This document shows positions 14,753 through 22,130 of a stretch of DNA of 22,598 bases, one piece after another (within the stretch, counting starts at the first letter, position 1; each line of letters starts with the position of its first letter). The notes beneath the pieces were generated by a model that was not told the DNA's origin, did no database searches, and was given only the letters and a program-made list of their open reading frames with translations. Both the position numbers and the translations under genes were made by a program. The stretch covers positions 1-22,598 of the forward strand of contig JANLPT010000018.1 in NCBI GenBank assembly GCA_031367405.1. Reading direction: 5' to 3'. This DNA comes from JALHNI01 sp031367405. Lineage in GTDB: Bacteria > Acidobacteriota > Terriglobia > Bryobacterales > Bryobacteraceae.

Positions 14753-16051
14753 ATGACGCGCCTAACGATTTTTCTGCTGCCCCTGCTGTCATGGAGTGCC
14801 ACCCAGCCGGTGACTTACTCTGACCTGCGCCCCTTACTGGAACGGCGCTGTACCGGCTGTCATCAAAAAGACGAGATCGCCCCCATGGCGTTTGGCACCT
14901 ATCAGGAGACCCGCCCTTGGGCGAAGGCCATGAAGCAGGCCGTCTTGAAACGCACGATGCCTCCGTGGCAAGCCAACGCTGAGTCGTCTAAGCGGATCCA
15001 TAACAGCCGTCTACTCGCTGATTCCGAGGTGCGGCAGTTAGTTGCCTGGGTGGATGACGGCGCGCTGGAGGGCCGACCCCAGGCTCCCATCGTTTCCGCC
15101 AAACGTGAAGCCGGTTGGGGGCTCGGCAAACCCGACCTTGTGATGCGCATCCCCGGCTACGAAGTGCTAGCCTCCGGCACCCTGCGCTATACGTTTCTGG
15201 TGATGCCCACTAACTTACCGGACGACGTCTGGGTGTCGGCGGCTGAGTGGAAGATCGATCAACGCGCCGTCGTACACCACATCAACGCCTTCGTGCGTCC
15301 CTCTGGGTCCAGTTATGTGGCGGCGGCACCGAAGAACCAACTATATGTCGCGTCGGGGACCGAGCGAAGTTTCCGCCATCCCAACGAACGCGAGATTGAC
15401 CGTCGTGAGTTGTTACTCGGCTATGAGCCGGGCTACCGCCCGATGGCCTGGGGTCCAAGTCAAGGTAAGCTCATCCGCAAGGGCTCAGACATTGTGTTCG
15501 AGATTCACTTTACGGCGAACGGCAAGGCCGTTGTGGATCATTCGGAGTTAGGAATCTATTTCGCCAAACAACCTCCGCCCGAACGTTTGGTGACGATCAC
15601 GCCCGCCGATTCGAAGCTCGCCATTCCGCCCGGTGACCCGAACTATCGCAGCTTTGTCTGGGCGGAGTTACAGTCCGAGGCTAAGCTAATTTCATTACAA
15701 CCCCACATGCATCTACGGGGCAAAGCTTATAAGATTGAGGCCGTCTTTCCCGATGGCCGTCGTGACGTGTTGATCGACGTGCCACGCTATGACTTTAACT
15801 GGCAAACCACTTACTTCTTGAAAGCGCCTCTCAAGCTGCCGAAGGGCACAAAGCTCGAGTGTACGGGCTGGTTCGATAACTCCGCGAACAACCCCGCCAA
15901 CCCCGATCCGGCAAAGACCATCGCGTGGGGCGACCAAAGTTGGGAAGAGATGAATGTTGGATTCATGGAAATCGCCTTTGACCGGCGCGCCGATGGCGAC
16001 ATCGTCAAGCTGAGCGATACCACCAAGCCTGCGGCCGGCCCAGGACGATGA
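14753..16051 (+). CDS. Secreted cytochrome c / copper type II monooxygenase-like protein
   Basis: This 432-residue protein starts at ATG 14753; upstream open frame lies inside the RDD gene. A signal peptide (1-17) is followed by a c-type heme site CTGCH (33-37) in TYSDLRPLLERRCTGCHQKD, with TMPPW (68-72) a likely axial Met. Residues 125-410 resemble the two-domain copper core of peptidylglycine and dopamine monooxygenases. All six copper ligands seem present: H175-H176 (VVHHINAF), H252 (FEIHF), H318 and H320 (QPHMH) and M405 (NVGFMEIAF). Proteins with this heme-copper layout are common in Acidobacteria and Planctomycetes, but their substrates are unknown; an oxidative extracellular reaction with heme as electron entry is inference. 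Ligand mapping is by eye. The gene may be read through from the MoxR operon and ends 4 nt from a convergent gene. Confidence 0.85.
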   Translation: MTRLTIFLLPLLSWSATQPVTYSDLRPLLERRCTGCHQKDEIAPMAFGTYQETRPWAKAMKQAVLKRTMPPWQANAESSKRIHNSRLLADSEVRQLVAWVDDGALEGRPQAPIVSAKREAGWGLGKPDLVMRIPGYEVLASGTLRYTFLVMPTNLPDDVWVSAAEWKIDQRAVVHHINAFVRPSGSSYVAAAPKNQLYVASGTERSFRHPNEREIDRRELLLGYEPGYRPMAWGPSQGKLIRKGSDIVFEIHFTANGKAVVDHSELGIYFAKQPPPERLVTITPADSKLAIPPGDPNYRSFVWAELQSEAKLISLQPHMHLRGKAYKIEAVFPDGRRDVLIDVPRYDFNWQTTYFLKAPLKLPKGTKLECTGWFDNSANNPANPDPAKTIAWGDQSWEEMNVGFMEIAFDRRADGDIVKLSDTTKPAAGPGR

Positions 16052-16055
16052 GCCG

Positions 16056-16955
16056 TCATTCCTGTCGAACCGGAATTCGCTCGATCGCCGGTAGACGCTG
16101 AACCATCCCGGAATCAATCGTCCGGCCAGTGCGAGAGATCGTCTGAAAATAGAGTTCGTCGCCCGCAATTTCAACTAACATGAAAGAACAGTCCTGGTCA
16201 TAGCCCACGGCGGTCAGGTTCGACTTCTTCAGATCACCGGCGCGGAGGGCACCCGAAGCTCCTTCTGTAAAATACTGCACGCCGTTCTGCGGCTTCACCC
16301 GCTCATAAACATGGTCATGCCCGGAGAAAACAGCCTGCACCTTGTATTTGACGAAGAGCGGCTCCAGCAGCGTCCGCAGTTCGGTGGCGGACCCATGGAA
16401 GCCCGCCGAAGAATAGAGCGCATGGTGAAAGTAACAGATAATCCAATCCGTACCCGCGTTCTGTAACTCTTTCTCCAGCCAGGTAAGTTGCTGCGGATTC
16501 ATGTAGGTGGTGTCGAGCGCGAAAAAACGGACATGGCCTTTTTTGTAAGTGTAATACTGCTGGCCGTTCATATTGAACGGCTGATAGAAACGGTCGTTTG
16601 GTTTGTCGTGATTGCCCAACGTGGCATAGAACTTGACCCCCGCTTCGAGTAAAGGCTGGTACGGCTTTTCAAACTTCTTCACGAAGTCTTGCGGAGTATG
16701 CCCATCGTAAATGTTGTCACCCAACATGATGACGAACTCAAAAGGAAACTTTTCGCGCCATTCACGCATCTTGGCGGCCGTCTGGTATTGTCGCTTATTT
16801 CCCGTACCCATGTCGCCAATGGCGGCAAAGCGCACGGAGTGTGGCTTTAACGGCAGAGTCAACTCTTGGGCACCGGCCCAAGGGCAAGACGCCGCAAGGG
16901 CCAGCACGGTCAGGAGTACGATACGGACCTTAGTAAAAATGTTAGGGAATAGCAT
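16056..16955 (-). CDS. Secreted purple-acid-phosphatase-like metallophosphoesterase
   Basis: This 299-residue protein starts at ATG 16955; a TTG at 16973 is also possible, and neither has a strong ribosome site. Residues 1-30 are a signal peptide (VLLTVLALAAS..AGAQ). The calcineurin-like motifs of the PAP/tartrate-resistant phosphatase type are in order: IGDMGTG (D48), MLGDNIYDG (D80, N81, Y83), LGNHD (N115, H116), CYFHHALYS (H177/H178) and SGHDHVYER (H213, H215). Y83 is the Tyr that ligates Fe(III) in purple acid phosphatases. Likely reaction: hydrolysis of phosphomonoesters outside the inner membrane. It overlaps the upstream gene of the unit by 14 nt, which suggests coupling. It ends 4 nt from the convergent cytochrome gene with no terminator between them. 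Confidence 0.92.
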   Translation of the reverse strand: MLFPNIFTKVRIVLLTVLALAASCPWAGAQELTLPLKPHSVRFAAIGDMGTGNKRQYQTAAKMREWREKFPFEFVIMLGDNIYDGHTPQDFVKKFEKPYQPLLEAGVKFYATLGNHDKPNDRFYQPFNMNGQQYYTYKKGHVRFFALDTTYMNPQQLTWLEKELQNAGTDWIICYFHHALYSSAGFHGSATELRTLLEPLFVKYKVQAVFSGHDHVYERVKPQNGVQYFTEGASGALRAGDLKKSNLTAVGYDQDCSFMLVEIAGDELYFQTISRTGRTIDSGMVQRLPAIERIPVRQE

Positions 16956-17529
16956 GCGGGATAAAATCCACAATGAGACCGGCTCGGGTGTCCTTTAATA
17001 CCAAGGCGTGCCCGATAATTCGATAGGCCAAATCCTTCGGCAGCGGGGGCAACTTACTCAATAAAGTTGGCGGCATGGTCGTGGAGGGGATGCTATCCGG
17101 CCCTCTGTCGTTCACGTGCAGCCGGACCAAGACCTCCTTGGACGGTTCGTCCGGCCGGATAGTCTTGCGCGCCATTTGGGACTTTGGTCCTTTGAAGACG
17201 CCGAGAATGATCTTGCGAAATTGCTCCGTCACCTCGGCGCTAAAAATCTCACCCTGTGGCGCGCCGCTGCGGGCCGCCGCAATGTTCTTGCCGAGCGCCA
17301 GCTGATGCTCGCTAATCTGCGCCATTTTCATGTTAGGCTTCAGGGCCGGTAGCGGTGCCTCGCACTCTTTTTGCACCTTTAGGTAGCGCTGCACTTGTGC
17401 GGCGAAGAGTTTGAAAATTCGCGCCTCCTCCTCACTCACGTTCGGTGTCTGCACTTGTCCCAAAGCTGCCGGCGCGATAAGCACTAAAAACAATGCCGCC
17501 CACGCGCCGGCCGGGATTCGATACTCCAT
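16942..17529 (-). CDS. Small secreted protein of unknown function
   Basis: This 195-residue protein starts at ATG 17529 (GAGGGTG upstream); the frame extends to a GTG at 17550. A signal peptide is clear (ALFLVLIAPAALGQ-VQT). The mature part is helical and charged at first (EEEARIFKLFAAQVQRYLKVQKECEAPLP) and has a single Cys. A middle section (QFRKIILGVFKGP) and a C-terminal part (LPKDLAYRIIGHALVLKDTRAGLIVDFIPHAIP) look like a small alpha/beta unit. I recognise similar exported proteins from Acidobacteria only as hypotheticals. It is translated between the PLD-like gene (28 nt upstream) and the phosphatase gene (14-nt overlap), so it probably shares their transcript. No function is assigned. 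Confidence 0.8.
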   Translation of the reverse strand: MEYRIPAGAWAALFLVLIAPAALGQVQTPNVSEEEARIFKLFAAQVQRYLKVQKECEAPLPALKPNMKMAQISEHQLALGKNIAAARSGAPQGEIFSAEVTEQFRKIILGVFKGPKSQMARKTIRPDEPSKEVLVRLHVNDRGPDSIPSTTMPPTLLSKLPPLPKDLAYRIIGHALVLKDTRAGLIVDFIPHAIP

Positions 17530-17557
17530 GGACTTCACCCTCTTCTGCACCGCAAAA

Positions 17558-18643
17558 TCAGCTCGGTTCCAACGATTCTTTCACTATTTCCGCCACCCGC
17601 TCCCGCACCGCTTCCTGCACGGCCTCCTTCACCGTAGCTTTCACCGCACTAAGATCCATACTCGGGCTGGCGCTTTCAGAAGCTACCTGTTTCATCGCTT
17701 CTTCGACAATCGGATTTAAGGGCGAGAGTTCTTTCACCAAACCTTTAACGGCCCGTTTGAGCACTTTCGACTTGATGGGGGAAGGCTGCTCGGCTTCCAC
17801 GCCGGCTTTTTGCCAATCCGCTTCAAAAATCTCAATTAGACCTTTCAGTAGTTTTTGGTCATCGACGATCAATCCCACTTCGCGCCGCAGATCCAATTCC
17901 GCCGCGCGCAGACTCTGGCTGCCCACGAAGGCTTCGCACCGGTCGACGATAATGGTGCGAGTATGTAACCGCAAGCCCGCCAGTTTCCTCACTTCCACCC
18001 CGGCGTTAGTTCCGGGCATCTTGCCGATCACTTTTATCTCCACGCCCGCTTTGGCGCGTTCACTCAAAATGCGTTTCATTTCTAAATCGTCAATGTTCGG
18101 ATCGTAAATCAGTAACTGGTGCTTCGCCTTGCGGAGGAAGGCCCCGAGAACTTTACGGGAGTTGGCCGGGCTCACTACAAAGCTATGGAGGGTAGCCTTG
18201 TAGGGCTGCCGCAATGTATCCGCCTCAAACAATTTCATGGCCTCACGCACGAGCTTGACGGTCTTGGTGACGATACCAAAACCGCGGCTGTGGTCAATAT
18301 CGAGATGGGTGAAGTTGAAAGAGAGGACGTAAAGATCCCGATGATCTACGATCATCACTTTGTCGTGGTAGCGCAGCAAATCGTTGGCCGTCCGTGAAAC
18401 AACCACGCCCACTTCGAGCAGCCGCATTTCGAGCTTCCGAAGGTTAATCTCTCCGCCTCGATTCGTGTACGCAATGATCGCACTGACCGCCACGCCGCGC
18501 GCCACTGCATCCTTCAGCCCCGCCTCAATGTCCGCGCGATCAAAACGGAAGATCGCGATTTCGATACTCTTCTTGGCGTTTTGAATGCCGGAAAGCAACG
18601 CCGTCACTCCATGCTCAGGCTGGATCAGCAGGTTCACAGGCAC
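17558..18643 (-). CDS. Phospholipase D-like (HKD) protein
   Basis: This 361-residue protein starts at GTG 18643 (a second GTG is two codons in), with no clear ribosome site. Two PLD repeats are visible. The first has YHDKVMIVD (H93-x-K95-x4-D100) followed by LSFNFT. The second has LHTRTIIVD (H227-x-R229-x4-D234) followed by GSQSLR. The second site has Arg in place of the catalytic Lys. PLD-family enzymes cleave phosphodiesters of lipids or nucleic acids through the two histidines. No signal peptide is visible, so it is probably cytoplasmic or membrane-associated through its tail. The C-terminal 80 residues are basic then amphipathic helical (LSAVKATVKEAVQEAVRERV). First gene of a three-gene minus-strand unit. 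Confidence 0.9.
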   Translation of the reverse strand: MPVNLLIQPEHGVTALLSGIQNAKKSIEIAIFRFDRADIEAGLKDAVARGVAVSAIIAYTNRGGEINLRKLEMRLLEVGVVVSRTANDLLRYHDKVMIVDHRDLYVLSFNFTHLDIDHSRGFGIVTKTVKLVREAMKLFEADTLRQPYKATLHSFVVSPANSRKVLGAFLRKAKHQLLIYDPNIDDLEMKRILSERAKAGVEIKVIGKMPGTNAGVEVRKLAGLRLHTRTIIVDRCEAFVGSQSLRAAELDLRREVGLIVDDQKLLKGLIEIFEADWQKAGVEAEQPSPIKSKVLKRAVKGLVKELSPLNPIVEEAMKQVASESASPSMDLSAVKATVKEAVQEAVRERVAEIVKESLEPS

Positions 18644-18783
18644 TTCAAAGGAGGGGTCAGATTGAGCGGTTTCAAAAGCATACTCTGTCTACGTAGGTTC
18701 AGTCAGATATAGTTGAGCACGTTCAGGTCCACAAAACGCAATGGCTGACAACGTGCTCGGCAAAGCACGATGCGCAGCCCATT
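18644..18783. promoter_or_regulatory. Divergent promoter region with a 9-bp inverted repeat
   Basis: The region separates two divergent genes. GAGCACGTT (18715-18723) and AACGTGCTC (18750-18758) are perfect inverted copies 26 nt apart, and the pairing continues with CAG/CTG if a 2-nt bulge is allowed. A palindrome CTACGTAG (near 18690) lies towards the PLD-like gene, and GTCAGAT recurs near 18656 and 18703. No clear -10/-35 pair was found on either strand, and no ribosome site precedes the plus-strand gene. Confidence 0.5.
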
Positions 18784-19752
18784 ATGAAATTATCCATCCC
18801 CCGATTCACCGCCGCCTTGGCGTTGACGCTGCCAATATGGAGCCAACCTTCCGCCAACCAGATCGTCGTCTGGCGCGACCACGGTGACATCCGGTCGCTG
18901 AACGTCCTTGAAGGTCCGGGAGGAAAGGACCGTGCTCCGGGCAGCGCCTTCGAATTTATCAAGAAATCAGAGGACGGAACCGCCCCCAAGTTCGTCGTCA
19001 AAGACGAGAACGGCGGGCACTGGAAGGTGAAGCTGGGAGAAGAGGCTAAGCCGGAAACCGCCGCCGCCCTTCTTCTGTGGGCGGCCGGCTACATGGCCGA
19101 TGAGGATTACTACCGGCCTGAGATCCGGGTCCACGGCATGAAAGCCATCTCCCATGGCACCGCGTATATCTCGCAAGACGGGCTGGGCCACAAGGTCCTT
19201 GGTGCGCGCTTGGAGCGTATTGAAGAGGAGAAAAAGGCGGAAAAGTGGAGTTGGCACCAAGCGACTAAGGACAAAGAGTTCAACGGGTTGCGAGTGATGA
19301 TGGCACTATTGAATAACTGGGATCTTAAAACAGAAAATAACTCGGTTCATCATCGCGGCGACGCTGACCTGTTGTATACCGTCTCTGACTTGGGTGCCAG
19401 TTTCGGGCGCACCGGCAGCAGCTTCACGCGCAGTAAGGGGGTACTGGAGGACTATGCCAAATCCAAATTCATTCACCACGTGCATGGCGATCACGTGGAC
19501 TTTGTCATGCACAGCCGTCCCTTTTTTCTAACGGCTATTTTCCGGCCCGACTATTACATTCGCCGCGTTCGCATCCAGAGCATTGTGAAGCACATTCCGT
19601 TGCCGGACGCGCGCTGGCTAGGCCAACAGTTGGGTCGCCTGTCACCCTTGCAAATCGCCGATTGCTTCCGTGCCGCCGGATTTTCAGCTCAGGAAGTGGA
19701 GGGCTATTCCCGTGTCGTCAGGCAACGGATTGAGACCCTGAATCAGTTGTAG
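18784..19752 (+). CDS. Secreted protein of unknown function with kinase-like motifs
   Basis: This 322-residue protein starts at ATG 18784 without a visible ribosome site. Residues 1-20 are a short signal peptide (ALALTLPIWS-QP). The middle suggests a divergent kinase-type fold. APKFVVKDENGGHWKVKLG (67-85) gives a strand-turn-strand with lysines in the nucleotide-lysine position, followed by a helix (PETAAALLLWAAGYM) that could supply the paired Glu. LLNNWDLKTENN (175-186) has D180 and N185 or N186 spaced like a catalytic loop. YTVSDLGASFG (198-208) has D202 like a metal-binding DFG. The order and spacing recall the HipA/PI3K/FAM20-like group, but the similarity is read by eye and the fold is inference. 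The C-terminus holds a helical region (PDARWLGQQLGRLSPLQIADCFRAAG). I know related sequences only as hypotheticals. Confidence 0.75.
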   Translation: MKLSIPRFTAALALTLPIWSQPSANQIVVWRDHGDIRSLNVLEGPGGKDRAPGSAFEFIKKSEDGTAPKFVVKDENGGHWKVKLGEEAKPETAAALLLWAAGYMADEDYYRPEIRVHGMKAISHGTAYISQDGLGHKVLGARLERIEEEKKAEKWSWHQATKDKEFNGLRVMMALLNNWDLKTENNSVHHRGDADLLYTVSDLGASFGRTGSSFTRSKGVLEDYAKSKFIHHVHGDHVDFVMHSRPFFLTAIFRPDYYIRRVRIQSIVKHIPLPDARWLGQQLGRLSPLQIADCFRAAGFSAQEVEGYSRVVRQRIETLNQL

Positions 19753-19783
19753 ATCTGCAAGTTTTGCCGCCCTGGATCCACCA

Positions 19784-19819
19784 AAGGGCCGTGTGAGGAC
19801 AAATTCCGCAGCGGCCCTT
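19784..19819. repeat. Inverted repeat between convergent genes, possible weak terminator
   Basis: AAGGGCCG (19784-19791) and CGGCCCTT (19812-19819) are perfect arms with a 20-nt loop, in the 82-nt gap between convergent genes. The loop is long and no T-run follows on either strand, so a terminator role is only suggested by the position. Confidence 0.35.
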
Positions 19820-19834
19820 CGATCAATGCGAAGC

Positions 19835-20845
19835 TTAAGCCTCCGCCAAGGCCGCCACCAGAGCACCTTTCGCCGTCGCAGTCAGCGGATCGTTGGCCAT
19901 CTTCACCTCCGAGATCGCCAACGGGAACGAACTCTCCTTGAGAACTTTCTCGAAACGCTCCCGGAAGCCTTTGGGCATCGCCGTACCGCCGCTCAACACG
20001 ATCGGCACGGGCTTGGCGATCCGTGGCATATTCCGCGTGTTCGCCAGCGTCTGGTTCAGCCCGTCCACCAGCGCCTTGATCATATCGTCATAGTAGACGC
20101 CCAACACCTGCTGCACTTTGTCCGAGTAGTGGCCGTTGATGTGGAAGTTCGATTCCTTCGTGATGCGGATGCGCGTCGACAGTTCGCCGGTGATCTGCGA
20201 AGCGGACTGGTCAATAAAGTCGCCGGCCTTGGGCACCGCGAAGCTCAGCACCGGCACCGATAAGTAAGCCAGGCAGACATTGCAAAGTCCGCCGCCGCAA
20301 CTAATGCCGATGCCCGAGTAGTTAGTATCTTCCATCTCGCCATAAACTACAGCGAGCCCCTCGTTGATCGCCTTGGGCGCATAGCCCATCTCCCGCAGGA
20401 TCTGCCCCAGCGTCGCTTCGTGGTAAGTAACGTTAGTTTCCTCGCCCAGCAGCGCGGCCGGGACGCTGTAATAGAGGTTACGCCCGCCACCCGGTTCCCC
20501 GGCATTCAGCGAACCGATTAGCTGTTTCATCATCTCGCCGCTGGATGGCTCATTCGGATTCAGCACGCCCTTCGTCATCGGCCGTCGCGATTCCACCTGC
20601 AATAAGTCGGCGAACCGTTCACTCTCGTTGCCGTGGACAATCAGCTGATCGCCTTGCACCATGTGCGGAATATTCTCTTTCCGCAGCACGTTCTCGGTCA
20701 TCTTCGAGTACGGTAGCGTCACAAACGCGTTCAGTTGCGAACGGTAGTCGTAGCGCCCGCCCTCATTCTGTTGCGCCAGCACCACCCGGCTGGTTCCGAC
20801 GTCGAGCCCGAGGGCTCCTCCCTGTTGTGCCTTGCCCATCATCAT
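19835..20845 (-). CDS. Actin/MreB/Hsp70-like ATPase
   Basis: This is a 336-residue protein if read from the first of three consecutive ATGs (20845, 20842, 20839). GGAAGGAG precedes them, and its spacing favours the third (334 residues). Actin-superfamily motifs are phosphate 1 LGLDVGTSRVV (12-22), connect 1 AINEGLAVVYG (159-169), phosphate 2 GIGISCGGG (178-186), adenosine IVLSGGTAMPKGF (282-294), and a closing DPLTATAKGALVAAL. It is shorter than DnaK and near MreB/ParM size, with no Hsp70 substrate domain, so a filament or ATP-switch role is likely. No membrane-insertion helix is obvious, and it differs clearly from MreB, so I give no symbol. Its first ATG overlaps the stop of the amidase gene (ATGA), pointing to a joint role at the cell wall. 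Confidence 0.85.
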   Translation of the reverse strand: MMMGKAQQGGALGLDVGTSRVVLAQQNEGGRYDYRSQLNAFVTLPYSKMTENVLRKENIPHMVQGDQLIVHGNESERFADLLQVESRRPMTKGVLNPNEPSSGEMMKQLIGSLNAGEPGGGRNLYYSVPAALLGEETNVTYHEATLGQILREMGYAPKAINEGLAVVYGEMEDTNYSGIGISCGGGLCNVCLAYLSVPVLSFAVPKAGDFIDQSASQITGELSTRIRITKESNFHINGHYSDKVQQVLGVYYDDMIKALVDGLNQTLANTRNMPRIAKPVPIVLSGGTAMPKGFRERFEKVLKESSFPLAISEVKMANDPLTATAKGALVAALAEA

Positions 20846-22041
20846 TCTCCTTCCGCGGATTTTCCGCTGTGTTCGCCCAGCGGGGCGCTGAGTTTCTTAT
20901 ACCGTTCACGAAGCGCCGCCTTCTGCTCAGCGACGCTGATGCCATTCCGTTTAGCTTGTTCGCGGAGTTGATCTTCCGCCGCCAACAAACCTTTCCACAT
21001 GCGCGCTCCGGTTGATGTCATAAACGACGGGTCATACGCGAAGCCAAACAACAGCAGGCTCGGCAAGGGCAACGCGTAGTTGTCCGGCAAGCCAATTTCT
21101 TCGTACGGAAAATTCCCCGCCCAATCCGTGTGATATCCGATCATCATGTTGAACGGATTCACCGATACCTGCGCGTGCGTTGGACAATTAAATGCCGCCA
21201 TGCCGTACTTCGCGCGCAGCATCTCCGTGAGTAACTTGCCCGCCACCAACTGCCCGGGGGTCACCTTGGGCGAATCATCGCCCTTTACCGATTGCGTCTC
21301 AAACGCCACGCCGATAAAGCTATCGTTCAAATTCAAATAAACCCATCGGTCATCGGCCCAGGTGGAGTGCCCGGCGTGAAAAGCGGCATCGCTCTCCTCC
21401 ACTACACGATAGGCGCGGCCGAACCGGTCGATCACGTAGTTATAAGCCTTCTGTTCGCGGATGTAACTGATCAACGACTGGCCATAATGCCGCAACGTCC
21501 GGTTCTGTTCCGGGCGGAACTCCGCCAGATTGCTCTCCGTCGTATGAAAGACGATCCCCACCGGCCGGTTGCGGATCTCGAGCGATACTTCCAGGTTCTT
21601 CAGCCGGTCATAGGCGTAGAAAGCCCGTGCACGATTCGTCGTCGCATACTTCGTCTCCACGCGCAACCCATTGGAATAGGTCTCCATGCCACCGGCAGAC
21701 TCTACCACCCAAATCTTCACCGGCGCAGGAATCTTTGCCGGTGCTAATTTTTCCACACGCGCCAATTCCGCCGCCTGAATCGGTGGCGTCGCCCCGCTCT
21801 TCCCGGAACGCCAGGAGACCACGCCCAGCGCCGTCACGCCCAACGCCGCGCCGCTCAGCATCACCACCCAGTAAGGCACCGGCACTGTCGGCCGGGCGCG
21901 TAAATCCCGCAGCGTCACCTGATGCGTTTGCAAGAACCGTAACCGCTCCACCGGACCCGTAATTTCCGACGCGCGCCGGCCCACCCACCAGCGCATCAAC
22001 GCGGTAGTCGCCAACCAGCGAGTGAAAACAAGCCCGGTCAT
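20842..22041 (-). CDS. Membrane-anchored N-acetylmuramoyl-L-alanine amidase-like protein
   Basis: This 399-residue protein starts at ATG 22041 (weak ribosome site). About 55 basic cytoplasmic residues, a membrane helix (57-76), a linker and then an Amidase_2/PGRP-like domain (about 160-310) are visible. The domain shows VGIVFHTTES (H166, first zinc ligand), YNYVIDRFGRAYRVVEESDAAFHAGHS (200-225; the usual substrate-groove segment) and FIGVAFETQ. The end is CPTHAQVSVNP (H289) and IGYHTDW (H304, D306). The usual final His-x8-Cys/Asp is not in its canonical form, so the third ligand is uncertain. The tail (350-399) is a charged helix, possibly a coiled coil. With the active domain outside the membrane it should cut the stem peptide from muramic acid. 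A 55-residue cytoplasmic head could contact the actin-like protein encoded next. Confidence 0.83.
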   Translation of the reverse strand: MTGLVFTRWLATTALMRWWVGRRASEITGPVERLRFLQTHQVTLRDLRARPTVPVPYWVVMLSGAALGVTALGVVSWRSGKSGATPPIQAAELARVEKLAPAKIPAPVKIWVVESAGGMETYSNGLRVETKYATTNRARAFYAYDRLKNLEVSLEIRNRPVGIVFHTTESNLAEFRPEQNRTLRHYGQSLISYIREQKAYNYVIDRFGRAYRVVEESDAAFHAGHSTWADDRWVYLNLNDSFIGVAFETQSVKGDDSPKVTPGQLVAGKLLTEMLRAKYGMAAFNCPTHAQVSVNPFNMMIGYHTDWAGNFPYEEIGLPDNYALPLPSLLLFGFAYDPSFMTSTGARMWKGLLAAEDQLREQAKRNGISVAEQKAALRERYKKLSAPLGEHSGKSAEGE

Positions 22042-22074
22042 CTGCCAATGGATAGTTCGGCAGACCCACTCGCT

Positions 22075-22108
22075 AACCTTAGGGTCCCTAAGGCCCCGTT
22101 CTAAGGTT
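22075..22108. promoter_or_regulatory. Alternative hairpins between brnA and the amidase gene
   Basis: CCTTAGGG-T-CCCTAAGG (22077-22093) is a perfect 8-bp inverted repeat. A second arm, CTAAGGTT (22101-22108), can instead pair with AACCTTAG (22075-22082), so two mutually exclusive stems are possible. The element lies in the 89-nt gap before the amidase gene and has no T-run. It could be an attenuator, a processing site or a protein-binding palindrome. Confidence 0.5.
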
Positions 22109-22130
22109 TATGAGGAGAATTTCTTACGGG

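Noticed and set aside
18643..18657. AGGAGGGG near the PLD-like gene as its ribosome site
   Set aside because: The motif is on the plus strand while the gene is on the minus strand, so it cannot serve that start.
19835..20845. Assignment as mreB
   Set aside because: Only the nucleotide-binding motifs are shared; there are no adjacent mreC/mreD genes and the sequence between motifs does not read as MreB.
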